Assembly (NCBI RefSeq): GCF_900141935.1
Contig: NZ_FQYX01000013.1
Coordinates: 21,020-85,019 of the forward strand
Origin: Arenibacter nanhaiticus
GTDB lineage: Bacteria; Bacteroidota; Bacteroidia; Flavobacteriales; Flavobacteriaceae
DNA: 64,000 bases
Direction of reading: 5' to 3'
Below, in pieces: positions 38,376 through 47,005 of the stretch (within the stretch, counting starts at the first letter, position 1; each line of letters starts with the position of its first letter). Both the position numbers and the translations under genes were made by a program. The notes beneath the pieces were generated by a model. It made no database searches and was not told the origin of the DNA. It worked only from the letters and a program-made list of their open reading frames with translations.

Positions 38376-38831
38376 ATGCCCTACAATATTGTTCTTATAG
38401 AACCCGAAATTCCGATGAATACCGGAAACATCGGTAGATTAAGTTTAGCCACCGGAGCAAACCTTCACCTGGTAAAACCCTTTGGTTTTGAATTGGATGA
38501 CAAACGAGTTAAACGTGCCGGCCTGGATTACTGGCAACATATTTCGCTTTTTATCTATGAAAGTACCGAGGATTTTTTTGCCACTCATAAAGACAAGGAA
38601 ATGGCATTCTTCTCTAGTCATGGTGAAAAGGACCATTGGTCAATAGACTTTAAGGAAGACATGTTTTTTGTTTTTGGCAAGGAATCCAAGGGGCTCTCAA
38701 ACGAAATCACGGACAACAACCAAGACAAATTATATAAAATTCCCTTATACAGTCCACATATACGCAGCTTAAATTTAGCCAATGCGGTGAGTATTGTCAT
38801 GTATGAAGGCCTAAGAAGTCTTCGCAGCTAA
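38376..38831 (+). CDS. trmL: tRNA (cytidine/uridine-2'-O)-methyltransferase
   Basis: 151 aa SPOUT enzyme that methylates the ribose at wobble position 34 of tRNA-Leu in characterised members. Motifs: the IEPEIPMNTGNIGRLSLATG start, KPFGFELDDKRVKRAGLDYW, FGKESKGL and IPLYSPHIRSLNLANAV with the knot-forming C-terminus. It lies only 20 bases after the rpoD terminator, so its promoter may overlap that hairpin. Confidence 0.95.
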   Translation: MPYNIVLIEPEIPMNTGNIGRLSLATGANLHLVKPFGFELDDKRVKRAGLDYWQHISLFIYESTEDFFATHKDKEMAFFSSHGEKDHWSIDFKEDMFFVFGKESKGLSNEITDNNQDKLYKIPLYSPHIRSLNLANAVSIVMYEGLRSLRS

Positions 38832-38906
38832 GATTTTTTTAGATCCAGCATCCTGCTACCAACCGCTATTCCTTTAGGAGATGTAAGGTATGCTTTGGCA
38901 TTTTAC

Positions 38907-38914
38907 TATATTTG
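38907..38914 (+). promoter_or_regulatory. -7 element TATATTTG of the FKBP gene
   Basis: TAnnTTTG match 33 bases before the ATG. Confidence 0.58.
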
Positions 38915-38939
38915 TGCCGTTTTAAAATAATAGAACCTT

Positions 38940-39398
38940 ATGAAGTATACCTTTTTTGCACTAGTATTTGCCCTGTTTATTTCGTGTGATGACGATAAGA
39001 AAGCAGAGGATATAGATTATGTTGCCAAGAATGAATTGGAAATTACCGAGTATATTAAAGACAACAGCCTAAACGCCCAAAAAGGTGAAAATGGCCTGTA
39101 TTATGTCATCGATGAACCGGGAGAGGGAAAACAACCTACTGCCTCTTCGCAAGTAACCGTTGCCTATAAGGGAACTTTTATCAACGGAAAAAAATTCGAT
39201 GAAAGTGGTGCAGAGGGCATAACTTTTGGCTTAAACCAAGTGATTAGTGGTTGGACCATGGGCATCCCTTATTTTAAAGAAGGTGGTAGCGGTATGCTTT
39301 TAGTACCGGCACATTTAGGATATGGAAATAGAGATTACGGGCCAATCCCTGGCGGTTCTGTGCTTATTTTTGATGTAAAACTCATCGCTGTCAATTAA
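38940..39398 (+). CDS. FKBP-type peptidyl-prolyl isomerase, lipoprotein
   Basis: 152 aa. A lipobox (LFISC, C16) follows a short hydrophobic signal, so it is periplasm-facing and lipid-anchored. The FKBP domain spans about 50-150: VTVAYKGTFINGKKFDES, VISGWTMGIPYFKEGG and the LLVPAHLGYGNR segment with GGSVLIFDVKLIAV at the end, keeping the aromatic active-site residues. It assists folding of exported proteins. Similar FKBP lipoproteins (GldI-type) are linked to gliding in flavobacteria; no gld gene is adjacent, so no symbol is given. Confidence 0.92.
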   Translation: MKYTFFALVFALFISCDDDKKAEDIDYVAKNELEITEYIKDNSLNAQKGENGLYYVIDEPGEGKQPTASSQVTVAYKGTFINGKKFDESGAEGITFGLNQVISGWTMGIPYFKEGGSGMLLVPAHLGYGNRDYGPIPGGSVLIFDVKLIAVN

Positions 39399-39463
39399 CA
39401 TCAATACTATGGTACTCAGTTTATAAATTAGGAATAAGTGCCATTAAAGCGCAATCCAAAAAG

Positions 39464-39488
39464 AAAAAGCCCTTTAATGGGCTTTTTT
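39464..39488 (+). terminator. Rho-independent terminator of the FKBP gene
   Basis: AAAAAGCCC pairs with GGGCTTTTT (39464-39472 with 39479-39487) with a 6-base loop. Confidence 0.9.
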
Positions 39489-39561
39489 TGGGGCTATGTT
39501 TTAGTGTTTAAGTCCTTTCTTCCACAACTCTTATTAATATTGATTTAGAGAGCTTTAGTTT

Positions 39562-39641
39562 GCGTTAGGGACCGAGGCGGCATCCCCGCAGCGTAGCAAG
39601 GGATACAGCCAAGGGCCCGCCCGACGAAGGAGGGAACGCCC
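39562..39641 (+). repeat. 80-bp GC-rich dispersed repeat, copy C
   Basis: Begins GCGTTAGGGACCGAGGCGGC and ends GGGAACGCCC. It sits in the gap of about 380 bases between the FKBP terminator and the radical SAM gene. The remainder of that gap holds a small hairpin (GCCTTG 39742-39747 with CAAGGC 39761-39766) and a -7 element at 39810. Confidence 0.9.
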
Positions 39642-39809
39642 AAATAAAAATAATAAGACCGTTTATACTTTGTAATACCTTATTTGGACTCCAGCTATTA
39701 AGGTGCTAGGGAAAATAATGGAGGGGAAATTAATATACATTGCCTTGGCCTTCCGAACCTCAAGGCTAAACCTCTTGTTAAAAAGCCTATTATTCCTTAA
39801 AATTTCATT

Positions 39810-39817
39810 TATTTTTG
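39810..39817 (+). promoter_or_regulatory. -7 element TATTTTTG of the radical SAM gene
   Basis: TAnnTTTG match 61 bases before the TTG start at 39871; supports transcription of this gene and a leader of about 48 bases. Confidence 0.55.
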
Positions 39818-39870
39818 CACAGACTTTAGACCTTGTAACCTATCCTGTCTATTGGTAAAACCCAAAACTT

Positions 39871-42069
39871 TTGAAAGACATTCTCCTTCTTACGCCTCCC
39901 TTTACCCAATTAAACACCCCTTATCCGGCAACCGCCTATTTAAAAGGGTTCTTAAACACCAAAAACATTGGGAGTTTTCAGATAGATTTGGGCATTGAGG
40001 TTATTTTGGCCATTTTTTCAAAAAAAGGACTGGAAAACATATTTGCATTGGCCGAAAAAAACCAACGGATAGTGACAGCGAATGCAGGGCGTATTTTTGC
40101 TTTACAACACCACTATTTAAAGACCATAGATCCTGTTATTTCTTTTTTACAGGGCCATAATGCTACCCTGGCCAGACAGATATGTACTGATGATTTTTTG
40201 CCACAGGCTTCTAGATTTCATCAGTTGGACGATATGGAATGGGCATTTGGCGCTATGGGCACCCAAGACAAGGCCAAACATTTGGCTACGCTGTACTTAG
40301 AAGATCTCTCCGATTTTATCGTGGAATGTATAGACGAAAATTTTGGTTTTAGCCGCTATGCAGAACGCTTGGGAAGAAGTGCCAATTCTTTTGACGAACT
40401 GTATCAGCATTTACAAAAGGAGCCTACCTATATAGACCGTATTACCCTAAATATTTTGGAACAACGCCTAAAAACCGTGCAACCAAAACTGGTCTGTATT
40501 TCTGTTCCCTTCCCTGGCAATTTATACAGCGCCTTTAAATGCGCGCAGTTCATTAAAGCGCATTATCCCGGAATTAAAACTTCTATGGGCGGCGGATTTC
40601 CAAATACGGAATTGCGATCGCTCACCGATACCAGGGTTTTCGAATTCTTTGATTTTATTACCCTAGACGACGGAGAGCTTCCTATAGAGCTTTTGGTATC
40701 GCATATTACCAATACCGAGCCAGCGCAAGAACAGCCGGAATTTAAACGGACCTATGTCCTTGAACACGGAGCGGTATCGTACCATAACTCCTCCCCAAGG
40801 CCAGACTACAAACAAAGTCAGGTAGGCACCCCAGACTATTCGGATCTGCTTTTGGACAAGTATATTTCCGTTATAGAAATTGCCAATCCCATGCACAGCC
40901 TTTGGAGCGATGGCCGATGGAACAAGCTTACTATGGCCCACGGTTGTTATTGGGGAAAATGTACTTTTTGCGATATCTCCCTAGATTATATAAAAATCTA
41001 CGAACCTATTGCTGCCAAACTTTTGGTAGACAGAATGGAAGAGCTCATAGAAACCACCGGGGAAAGAGGTTTTCATTTTGTAGATGAGGCGGCTCCCCCG
41101 GCCCTTATGCGTGCTTTGGCGCTCGAAATTATAAAACGGAAATTAACCGTTACCTGGTGGACCAATATCCGATTTGAGAAAAGTTTTAGCCGCGACCTAT
41201 GCGTGTTGTTAAAAACATCGGGCTGCATTGCTATTTCGGGCGGATTGGAAGTGGCATCGGACCGATTATTGGCCTTGATAAAAAAAGGGGTTACCGTTAC
41301 CCAAGTAGCCCAAGTAACCAGAAACTTAACAGAGTCGGGAATCATGGTACACGCTTACCTTATGTACGGGTATCCTACCCAAACTGTTCAGGAGACCGTA
41401 GATAGCCTTGAAATGGTTCGACAAATGTTTGAGCTTGGAGTATTACAATCGGGCTTCTGGCATCAATTTGCCCTTACGGCCCACAGTCCTATTGGCTTAA
41501 ATCCGTCGGAATACAAAATAGTCCCACAATACGAAGAAATAAGCTTTGCCAACAATGATGTGCAGTTTATTGACAAAACCGGTATCGATCATGAACAATT
41601 TAGTTATGGGCTTAAAAAATCGCTCTTCAATTTTATGCACGGCATTTGCTTTGACTATCCCTTGCAGGACTGGTTCGATTTTAAAATCCCAAAAACTACT
41701 ATCGCCCCCAATTTTATCGAAACAGCACTAAACGCGGAACCTGTGTTTACCAATAAACAAAATGCCAAAATTGTCTGGTTGGGAAACCCACCATTGGTAC
41801 AAACCCTGACAAAATCGAAAAAAGGACAAAGTTGGGAACTATTAAAACTAAGCTTTCATGACAAAACAGAAACGGTCACTATTTCGGTCGACAAGGAAAA
41901 AGGAGCATGGCTTTTGGATACTTTAGGCAAAATATCGCCTTATAAAGATAAAACCCTTACTTTTTCTCAATTAAAAGCAGATTTTGAAACTTCTTTTGAT
42001 GACTTCGAGCTTTTTTGGTATTCAAAACCCTTATCGGTTTTAAAAAATCATGGCTTATTAGTACTTTAA
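39871..42069 (+). CDS. B12-binding-domain radical SAM protein (TTG start)
   Basis: 732 aa from TTG at 39871. An in-frame stop lies at 39856 and the first ATG is far inside (residue 122), while the start KDILLLTPPFTQLNTPYPA is clearly the conserved N-terminus of this group, so TTG is the only sensible start. A Rossmann-like B12-binding region at about 200-245 ends in SMGGGFPNTELR. The radical SAM cluster motif is HGCYWGKCTFCD with C359, C364 and C367, a CX4CX2C spacing rather than the usual CX3CX2C. A typical TIM-barrel follows, with ISGGLEVASDRLLALIKKGV and AYLMYGYP. No DXHXXG cobalamin motif was noticed. The substrate is unknown; cytosolic. Confidence 0.87.
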   Translation: MKDILLLTPPFTQLNTPYPATAYLKGFLNTKNIGSFQIDLGIEVILAIFSKKGLENIFALAEKNQRIVTANAGRIFALQHHYLKTIDPVISFLQGHNATLARQICTDDFLPQASRFHQLDDMEWAFGAMGTQDKAKHLATLYLEDLSDFIVECIDENFGFSRYAERLGRSANSFDELYQHLQKEPTYIDRITLNILEQRLKTVQPKLVCISVPFPGNLYSAFKCAQFIKAHYPGIKTSMGGGFPNTELRSLTDTRVFEFFDFITLDDGELPIELLVSHITNTEPAQEQPEFKRTYVLEHGAVSYHNSSPRPDYKQSQVGTPDYSDLLLDKYISVIEIANPMHSLWSDGRWNKLTMAHGCYWGKCTFCDISLDYIKIYEPIAAKLLVDRMEELIETTGERGFHFVDEAAPPALMRALALEIIKRKLTVTWWTNIRFEKSFSRDLCVLLKTSGCIAISGGLEVASDRLLALIKKGVTVTQVAQVTRNLTESGIMVHAYLMYGYPTQTVQETVDSLEMVRQMFELGVLQSGFWHQFALTAHSPIGLNPSEYKIVPQYEEISFANNDVQFIDKTGIDHEQFSYGLKKSLFNFMHGICFDYPLQDWFDFKIPKTTIAPNFIETALNAEPVFTNKQNAKIVWLGNPPLVQTLTKSKKGQSWELLKLSFHDKTETVTISVDKEKGAWLLDTLGKISPYKDKTLTFSQLKADFETSFDDFELFWYSKPLSVLKNHGLLVL

Positions 42070-42243
42070 GATAAAAGAGGATTCCGTTTGAAGGAAGAGT
42101 ATTTTAGTAACATTAACTACTCGCAGCAAACATCTCTTTTTTTGTGATACCAAGTTTTTTTACCCAAGGTACTTTCCAGATTTATTTTGAAAAAAATTGG
42201 CTATAAGTTGGGTAGAAAAAAAAGGTAAACTACGAATTTACCG

Positions 42244-42251
42244 TACCTTTG
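42244..42251 (+). promoter_or_regulatory. -7 element TACCTTTG of the DEAD-box helicase gene
   Basis: TAnnTTTG match. The frame's upstream TTG at 42249 lies within it and is therefore not a start. Confidence 0.6.
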
Positions 42252-42278
42252 TACACATATTTTCGAAAATTAACATCC

Positions 42279-43514
42279 ATGAATTTTAAAGAGTTAAGGC
42301 TTAACAAACCTATCTTAAGAGCAATAGCTGAAAAAAATTACGACGCTCCTACTCCGGTCCAAGAAATGACTATTCCTCTTATCCTCGATGGGAAAGACGT
42401 TATTGCTTCGGCACAAACGGGTACTGGTAAAACAGCAGCCTTTGCCTTACCTATTTTACAGCTTTTATTTGACAGACAGGACGCCTCTAAAAAAGGTAAA
42501 AAGATAAAGGCCTTAATCATAAGTCCAACCAGGGAGTTGGCCATGCAGATTCAGGATAACTTTAAAGATTACGCCCAATACACCAATCTTGTTTCGGCTG
42601 TTATATATGGAGGATCGGCTATAGAACCACAGATAGAAACCCTAAAAAAAGGAGTCGATATCCTAGTGGCAACCCCCGGTAGGTTATTGGATTTGCACAA
42701 ACAGGATGTTATTAATTTAGATTATATAGAGACCTTGGTTTTGGACGAGGCAGATTTAATGTTGGATATGGGCTTTATTGACGATGTCAAGAAAATAGAA
42801 CGTCTATGTCCAAAAGGAAAACAAATTTTATTGTTCTCTGCTACCATGCCTTTTAAAGTGGTTCAATTGGCTAATAGTATTTTAAAAGATGCCGAAAAGG
42901 TTGCCGTCACCCCTACCTCATCGGCGGCAGCCCGGGTTCATCAAATACTTTATTTTACGCCTAAACCCAAAAAAATAGAGCTGTGCCTTCACCTTTTAAG
43001 AAATACGATAAAAGGCAATATCCTTATCTTTAGGAGAACCAAACACGGTGTCGACAAACTCGAACAAACCCTTCTTAGAAACAATTATAAGGTAGATAGC
43101 ATTCATGGCGCCAAAAGTCAGGAGGAAAGACAAGAAGCCTTAAACAGGTTTAAAAATAAGGAAACCAATATTCTAATAGCCACAGACGTTGCTGCAAGGG
43201 GTATTGATATCGATAACCTGGACAGTGTTGTAAACTTTGATTTACCCAACATTCCAGAAACCTATGTTCACCGAATCGGAAGAACGGGAAGAGCGGGCCA
43301 AAGCGGTACCTCGTACTCCTTTTGTTCTGCAGACGAAAAGCAATATGTCATTAGCATTCAAAAATTGATGCAAAAACATATCGATGTAGAAGAAGACCAC
43401 CCTTATCCATTAGATCCGAAAGCTCAGCCCGAAGTGCACAAAAGAAAAGGCAGTAAACACAGGAAAGGCAGAAAATCTGAAGGTTCAAAAAAGAAAAAGA
43501 AACGCTGGTATTAA
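42279..43514 (+). CDS. DEAD-box ATP-dependent RNA helicase
   Basis: 411 aa from the ATG at 42279 (MNFKELRLNK, the family's Q-motif start). Motifs in order: Q motif (PTPVQEMTIP), I AQTGTGKT 45-52, Ia PTRELA, Ib TPGRL, II DEAD, III SAT, IV-VI including ATDVAARGIDI and HRIGRTGRAG. The C-terminal tail (after about 380) is very basic (HKRKGSKHRKGRKSEGSKKK), as in RhlE-type proteins. It unwinds RNA in ribosome assembly or decay; the specific role is not deducible. Confidence 0.96.
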   Translation: MNFKELRLNKPILRAIAEKNYDAPTPVQEMTIPLILDGKDVIASAQTGTGKTAAFALPILQLLFDRQDASKKGKKIKALIISPTRELAMQIQDNFKDYAQYTNLVSAVIYGGSAIEPQIETLKKGVDILVATPGRLLDLHKQDVINLDYIETLVLDEADLMLDMGFIDDVKKIERLCPKGKQILLFSATMPFKVVQLANSILKDAEKVAVTPTSSAAARVHQILYFTPKPKKIELCLHLLRNTIKGNILIFRRTKHGVDKLEQTLLRNNYKVDSIHGAKSQEERQEALNRFKNKETNILIATDVAARGIDIDNLDSVVNFDLPNIPETYVHRIGRTGRAGQSGTSYSFCSADEKQYVISIQKLMQKHIDVEEDHPYPLDPKAQPEVHKRKGSKHRKGRKSEGSKKKKKRWY

Positions 43515-43665
43515 TAACAGTGGCATTGCCCCTAATGCTATTAACACCCAATATGTTTTCCATAAATATGCAGGAATCATAGAATTCATCTACTAATGAA
43601 GAGATCGTTTTTTAGGAAACCTATCAAATTATTATCTTTATACCATAAAATTATAGCGACTGAAA

Positions 43666-44325
43666 ATGGATAAAAAAATCATAGCACCTTCCCTGTTGGC
43701 TGCCGACTTTGCCAACCTACAACAAGATATAGAAATGGTAAACAACAGTGAGGCAGATTGGTTTCATATCGACATCATGGATGGTGTGTTTGTCCCTAAT
43801 ATATCCTTTGGCATGCCTGTTTTAAAAGCCATTACGGCACATGCCCAGAAGACTATAGATGTACATTTAATGATTGTAGATCCAGACCGTTATATCAAAA
43901 CCTTTGCCGATTTAGGAGCTCATAATTTGACGGTACATTATGAAGCTTGTACACATCTGCACCGAACCCTACAAGCCATAAAGGCCGAAGGGATGACAGC
44001 TGGAGTGGCCCTAAACCCACATACGAATATCAATCTTTTGGAAGATATTATCAATGATATTGATCTAGTTTTGATAATGAGTGTAAACCCTGGGTTTGGC
44101 GGACAATCCTTTATTGAGAACACATACGATAAGGTCAAGGCTCTAAAAGAACTCATCAACCGTAAAGGGGCTCATACCATAATAGAGATCGATGGCGGTG
44201 TTAGTTCGGAAAATGCCAAAGAGCTTATCGATGCCGGTGCCGATGTATTGGTGGCAGGGAGCTTTATTTTTCAGAGTGACAACCCTACCAAGACCATCAA
44301 AGAATTAAATGAATTAATTGGGTAA
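43666..44325 (+). CDS. rpe: Ribulose-phosphate 3-epimerase
   Basis: 219 aa TIM barrel. Motifs: APSLLAADFANL start, WFHIDIMDGVFVPNISFG with metal His and catalytic Asp, DVHLMIVDP, VNPGFGGQSFI, and the second Asp in EIDGGVSSENA, ending VAGSFIF. It acts in the pentose phosphate pathway. A TATCTTTA -7-like element is at 43633-43640. The stop overlaps the next ATG (TAATG), so ypdA is translationally coupled. Confidence 0.97.
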   Translation: MDKKIIAPSLLAADFANLQQDIEMVNNSEADWFHIDIMDGVFVPNISFGMPVLKAITAHAQKTIDVHLMIVDPDRYIKTFADLGAHNLTVHYEACTHLHRTLQAIKAEGMTAGVALNPHTNINLLEDIINDIDLVLIMSVNPGFGGQSFIENTYDKVKALKELINRKGAHTIIEIDGGVSSENAKELIDAGADVLVAGSFIFQSDNPTKTIKELNELIG

Positions 44326-45302
44326 TGAAGAATTTTGATATTGTCATTGTTGGAGGAGGACCTATTGGTATTGCATGTGGCCTAGAAGCTAAAAAGAAAG
44401 GCCTTTCCTATGTTATTCTAGAAAAGGGATGTATCGTCAATTCCCTTTACCATTACCCGCAGAACATGCAGTTCTTTTCTTCTTCGGAGAAATTAGAAAT
44501 AGATAATATTCCCTTCATCAGTATTGAGGCCAAACCTAAAAGAAATGAAGCCTTAGAGTATTACAGACGCATTGTGACCAGCAATGAACTGAACATACAA
44601 CTGTTTGAAAAGGTAGGATCCGTCCAAAAAATGGACGGGTATTTTGAAATCCAAACAACAAAAAACACCTATCGTGCATCCAATGTTATTTTAGCAACCG
44701 GGTTTTATGACATCCCTAATAAGATGGATGTTCCTGGGGAAGACCTGGATAAGGTATCGCATTATTACAAGGATCCCCACTTTTATTCTAGCCAGAAAGT
44801 AGCCGTTATAGGCGCCAGCAATTCGTCTATAGATGCTGCCTTGGAGTGCTACCGAAGAGGCGCCGATGTTACCCTTATCATTCGTGGCCCAGGGGTAGGA
44901 GAACGTGTAAAATATTGGGTAAGGCCCGATATTATCAATAGAATTGAAGAAGGCAGTATAAAAGCCTACTATAATAGTACCGTAAAAGAAATTACCGAAG
45001 AGGAGATTATAATACAATCGTCCACAGAGACCATAGCCTTGAAAAACGATTATGTATTGGCCCTTACGGGATATATGCCAAATTTTGGATTTTTGGAAAA
45101 GATAGGCATCCAACTATCAGAAGACGAAAAAAGACTTCCACAATACGACCCGGAAACGATGGAAACCAATGTAGAAGGTATTTATTTGGCTGGAGTTATT
45201 TGCGGGGGCATGGAAACCCATAAATGGTTTATAGAAAACTCTAGGGTTCATGCCAACATGATCATAGGTTCTATACTCGAAAAAAGAACCGTAAACACCT
45301 AA
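44325..45302 (+). CDS. ypdA: YpdA-family putative bacillithiol disulfide reductase
   Basis: 325 aa FAD/NADPH-dependent oxidoreductase of the thioredoxin reductase-like group. Features: FAD loop IVGGGPIGIACGLEA, FSSSEKLEI, the ATGFYDIPN segment, the NADPH loop VIGASNSSIDAALE, and LALTGYMPNFGFLE. It lacks the CxxC pair of thioredoxin reductase, as expected for YpdA/Bdr, which reduces bacillithiol disulfide. The ATG shares a base with the rpe stop. A bidirectional-looking terminator follows. Confidence 0.9.
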   Translation: MKNFDIVIVGGGPIGIACGLEAKKKGLSYVILEKGCIVNSLYHYPQNMQFFSSSEKLEIDNIPFISIEAKPKRNEALEYYRRIVTSNELNIQLFEKVGSVQKMDGYFEIQTTKNTYRASNVILATGFYDIPNKMDVPGEDLDKVSHYYKDPHFYSSQKVAVIGASNSSIDAALECYRRGADVTLIIRGPGVGERVKYWVRPDIINRIEEGSIKAYYNSTVKEITEEEIIIQSSTETIALKNDYVLALTGYMPNFGFLEKIGIQLSEDEKRLPQYDPETMETNVEGIYLAGVICGGMETHKWFIENSRVHANMIIGSILEKRTVNT

Positions 45303-45320
45303 GAAACGCCTTAAAATAAA

Positions 45321-45366
45321 AACCCAAGGAGACACTATACGGAAGCGTCTTCTTGGGTTCTTTATT
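45321..45366 (+). terminator. Terminator between convergent ypdA and the sulfatase
   Basis: AACCCAAGGAGAC pairs with GTCTTCTTGGGTT (45321-45333 with 45347-45359, one G-T wobble), followed by TTTATT. The minus side is A/T-rich, so it may work in both directions. Confidence 0.85.
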
Positions 45367-45375
45367 CAAGAATAC

Positions 45376-46890
45376 TTAATACGGTTTATCAAACAGCTCG
45401 CTCGATGAGATAGTGCTATTGGCAGGTAGTATTACTTTTCTTAAAAACTTAGTGTCGTTGGTTTCCTTGCACCAATCGAGTAGCTTTTGACGATACACAT
45501 CCAATTTTTCTGAATAGGTTGTAGAATTCACCAAATTATTCATTTCAAAGGGATCGTTTTCTAGATCAAATAACTGCTCTCTGTTTTTTCCCCAACTGTA
45601 CAATACGTACTTGTATTTTTTACCGATCAACGCCCTACCTAAGGTTCCATAGGCCTGCTTTCCTTCAAATTTAGTCTCTACCACTACAAAGTCCCTTTCT
45701 TTACTTTTCTTTTTCCCTTCCAGTCGCGGTTTTATACTTTCTCCTCGCAACTCTTCTGGAATAGGAATTCGGGCATAATCACAAATAGTAGGGTACAGAT
45801 CTAACCCATTACTGATCAAGCTTTGGTCTACCCCTTTCTTAAACCCTTTTTTTCCTTTGTAAGTCATAATAAAAGGCACTTTAACGCTTTCCTGAAAAAG
45901 GGCCGTTTTTTGGTTCCAACCATGGGAAGCATTTCCGTCGCCATGGTCACTGGTAAATATAATCAGGGTATTGTCACTTAAGCCCATAGCATCAATGGCG
46001 TCTATAATCTTTCCTATCTCTCGGTCTACTTTTTCTACCAGCCTATAATAGGTATAGCGGTACTGTCTCCAATCTTCTTCGGTATAATTTTGGGTCGGGT
46101 ACACCTTCTTATCTACGTCTTGCTCTATTTGCAAGGCTTCGGGAAAAGTTTCCGATTTCTTGAAATTAGGGGGCAGCCCTGGTGTTTCGCTAAGGGGAAC
46201 CATGGGGATATTCCCATAAGGCAAGGGTTCGTTCCTCGCCCATTCGCATATATTATGCGGGTTGTCAAAAGAAGCTACCAAAAAGAAGGGCTTGTTGCCA
46301 TCTTTTTTAGATGCCATATAGTCGATACATTTCTCTGCCAAAGGGATATCCCCAAAATCTGCGATCTTCTCAAAACCATTTCCTTCGGAGATAGCCGCCT
46401 CATGGGCATGCCATTTACCACCATAGGCACAGTCATACCCTGCCTGTTGCATGATATTCCCTAAGCCCATTTCCTTATTTTCAACGGACATGATATTATC
46501 ACCAGAAACATTGGAATTAACCCCTAGGGTATGTGGCATTTTCCCAGTAAACATACTGGATCTCGAAGGACTGCACAACGGAAAAGTAACATAGGCGTTG
46601 TGAAAGCGAACGCCATTTTTGGCCAATTTGTCTAAATTAGGGGTTTTTAAATCCGTATTCCCCGCTATACTCATTGCCGCTGCTTGGTGTTGATCGGTCA
46701 TAATCAACACTATATTGGGTCTTTCCTTATCCTGAACCCCATCTGAAAGAGATTTTTGAGCCCAGCTTAGTTGGCAGACCAACAACAAGCCTATTGTTAA
46801 TAAGTTGTTTATTGCTGTTTTAAGTGTTCCCTTCGACCAATTCCCTGAATTGGCGACAATCACAATGTTCTGATTTGGTTCGATGTTCAT
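45376..46890 (-). CDS. Sulfatase (S1 type), PUL gene
   Basis: 504 aa. Cys-type sulfatase signature CSPSR at 106-110 (C106 becomes formylglycine) in FPLCSPSRSSMFTGK, metal residues in IMTDQHQ near 64-69, and FTSDHGDG further on. The start MNIEPNQNIV precedes an uncommonly long polar region (about 24 residues) before a hydrophobic signal (INNLLTIGLLLVCQLSWAQ), so the true start may be internal. Formylglycine maturation needs a radical SAM anSME, not encoded in this window. The substrate position cannot be told; the locus points to sulfated GalNAc or uronate. It is last in the PUL. Confidence 0.93.
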   Translation of the reverse strand: MNIEPNQNIVIVANSGNWSKGTLKTAINNLLTIGLLLVCQLSWAQKSLSDGVQDKERPNIVLIMTDQHQAAAMSIAGNTDLKTPNLDKLAKNGVRFHNAYVTFPLCSPSRSSMFTGKMPHTLGVNSNVSGDNIMSVENKEMGLGNIMQQAGYDCAYGGKWHAHEAAISEGNGFEKIADFGDIPLAEKCIDYMASKKDGNKPFFLVASFDNPHNICEWARNEPLPYGNIPMVPLSETPGLPPNFKKSETFPEALQIEQDVDKKVYPTQNYTEEDWRQYRYTYYRLVEKVDREIGKIIDAIDAMGLSDNTLIIFTSDHGDGNASHGWNQKTALFQESVKVPFIMTYKGKKGFKKGVDQSLISNGLDLYPTICDYARIPIPEELRGESIKPRLEGKKKSKERDFVVVETKFEGKQAYGTLGRALIGKKYKYVLYSWGKNREQLFDLENDPFEMNNLVNSTTYSEKLDVYRQKLLDWCKETNDTKFLRKVILPANSTISSSELFDKPY

Positions 46891-47005
46891 AATTTCCCTT
46901 CAATTGATTTATGGCATATATCTAAGTCACTAAAATATCATATAAAGCGGTTCTATTTTTTTAATACTTTATAGCACTATGTATCGTTAACGATTCTTTG
47001 GTGTC

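Noticed and set aside
46983-46994. 12-bp perfect palindrome ATCGTTAACGAT between two sulfatase genes
   Set aside because: Single occurrence, short and AT-rich; could be chance or part of a weak hairpin after the sulfatase stop.
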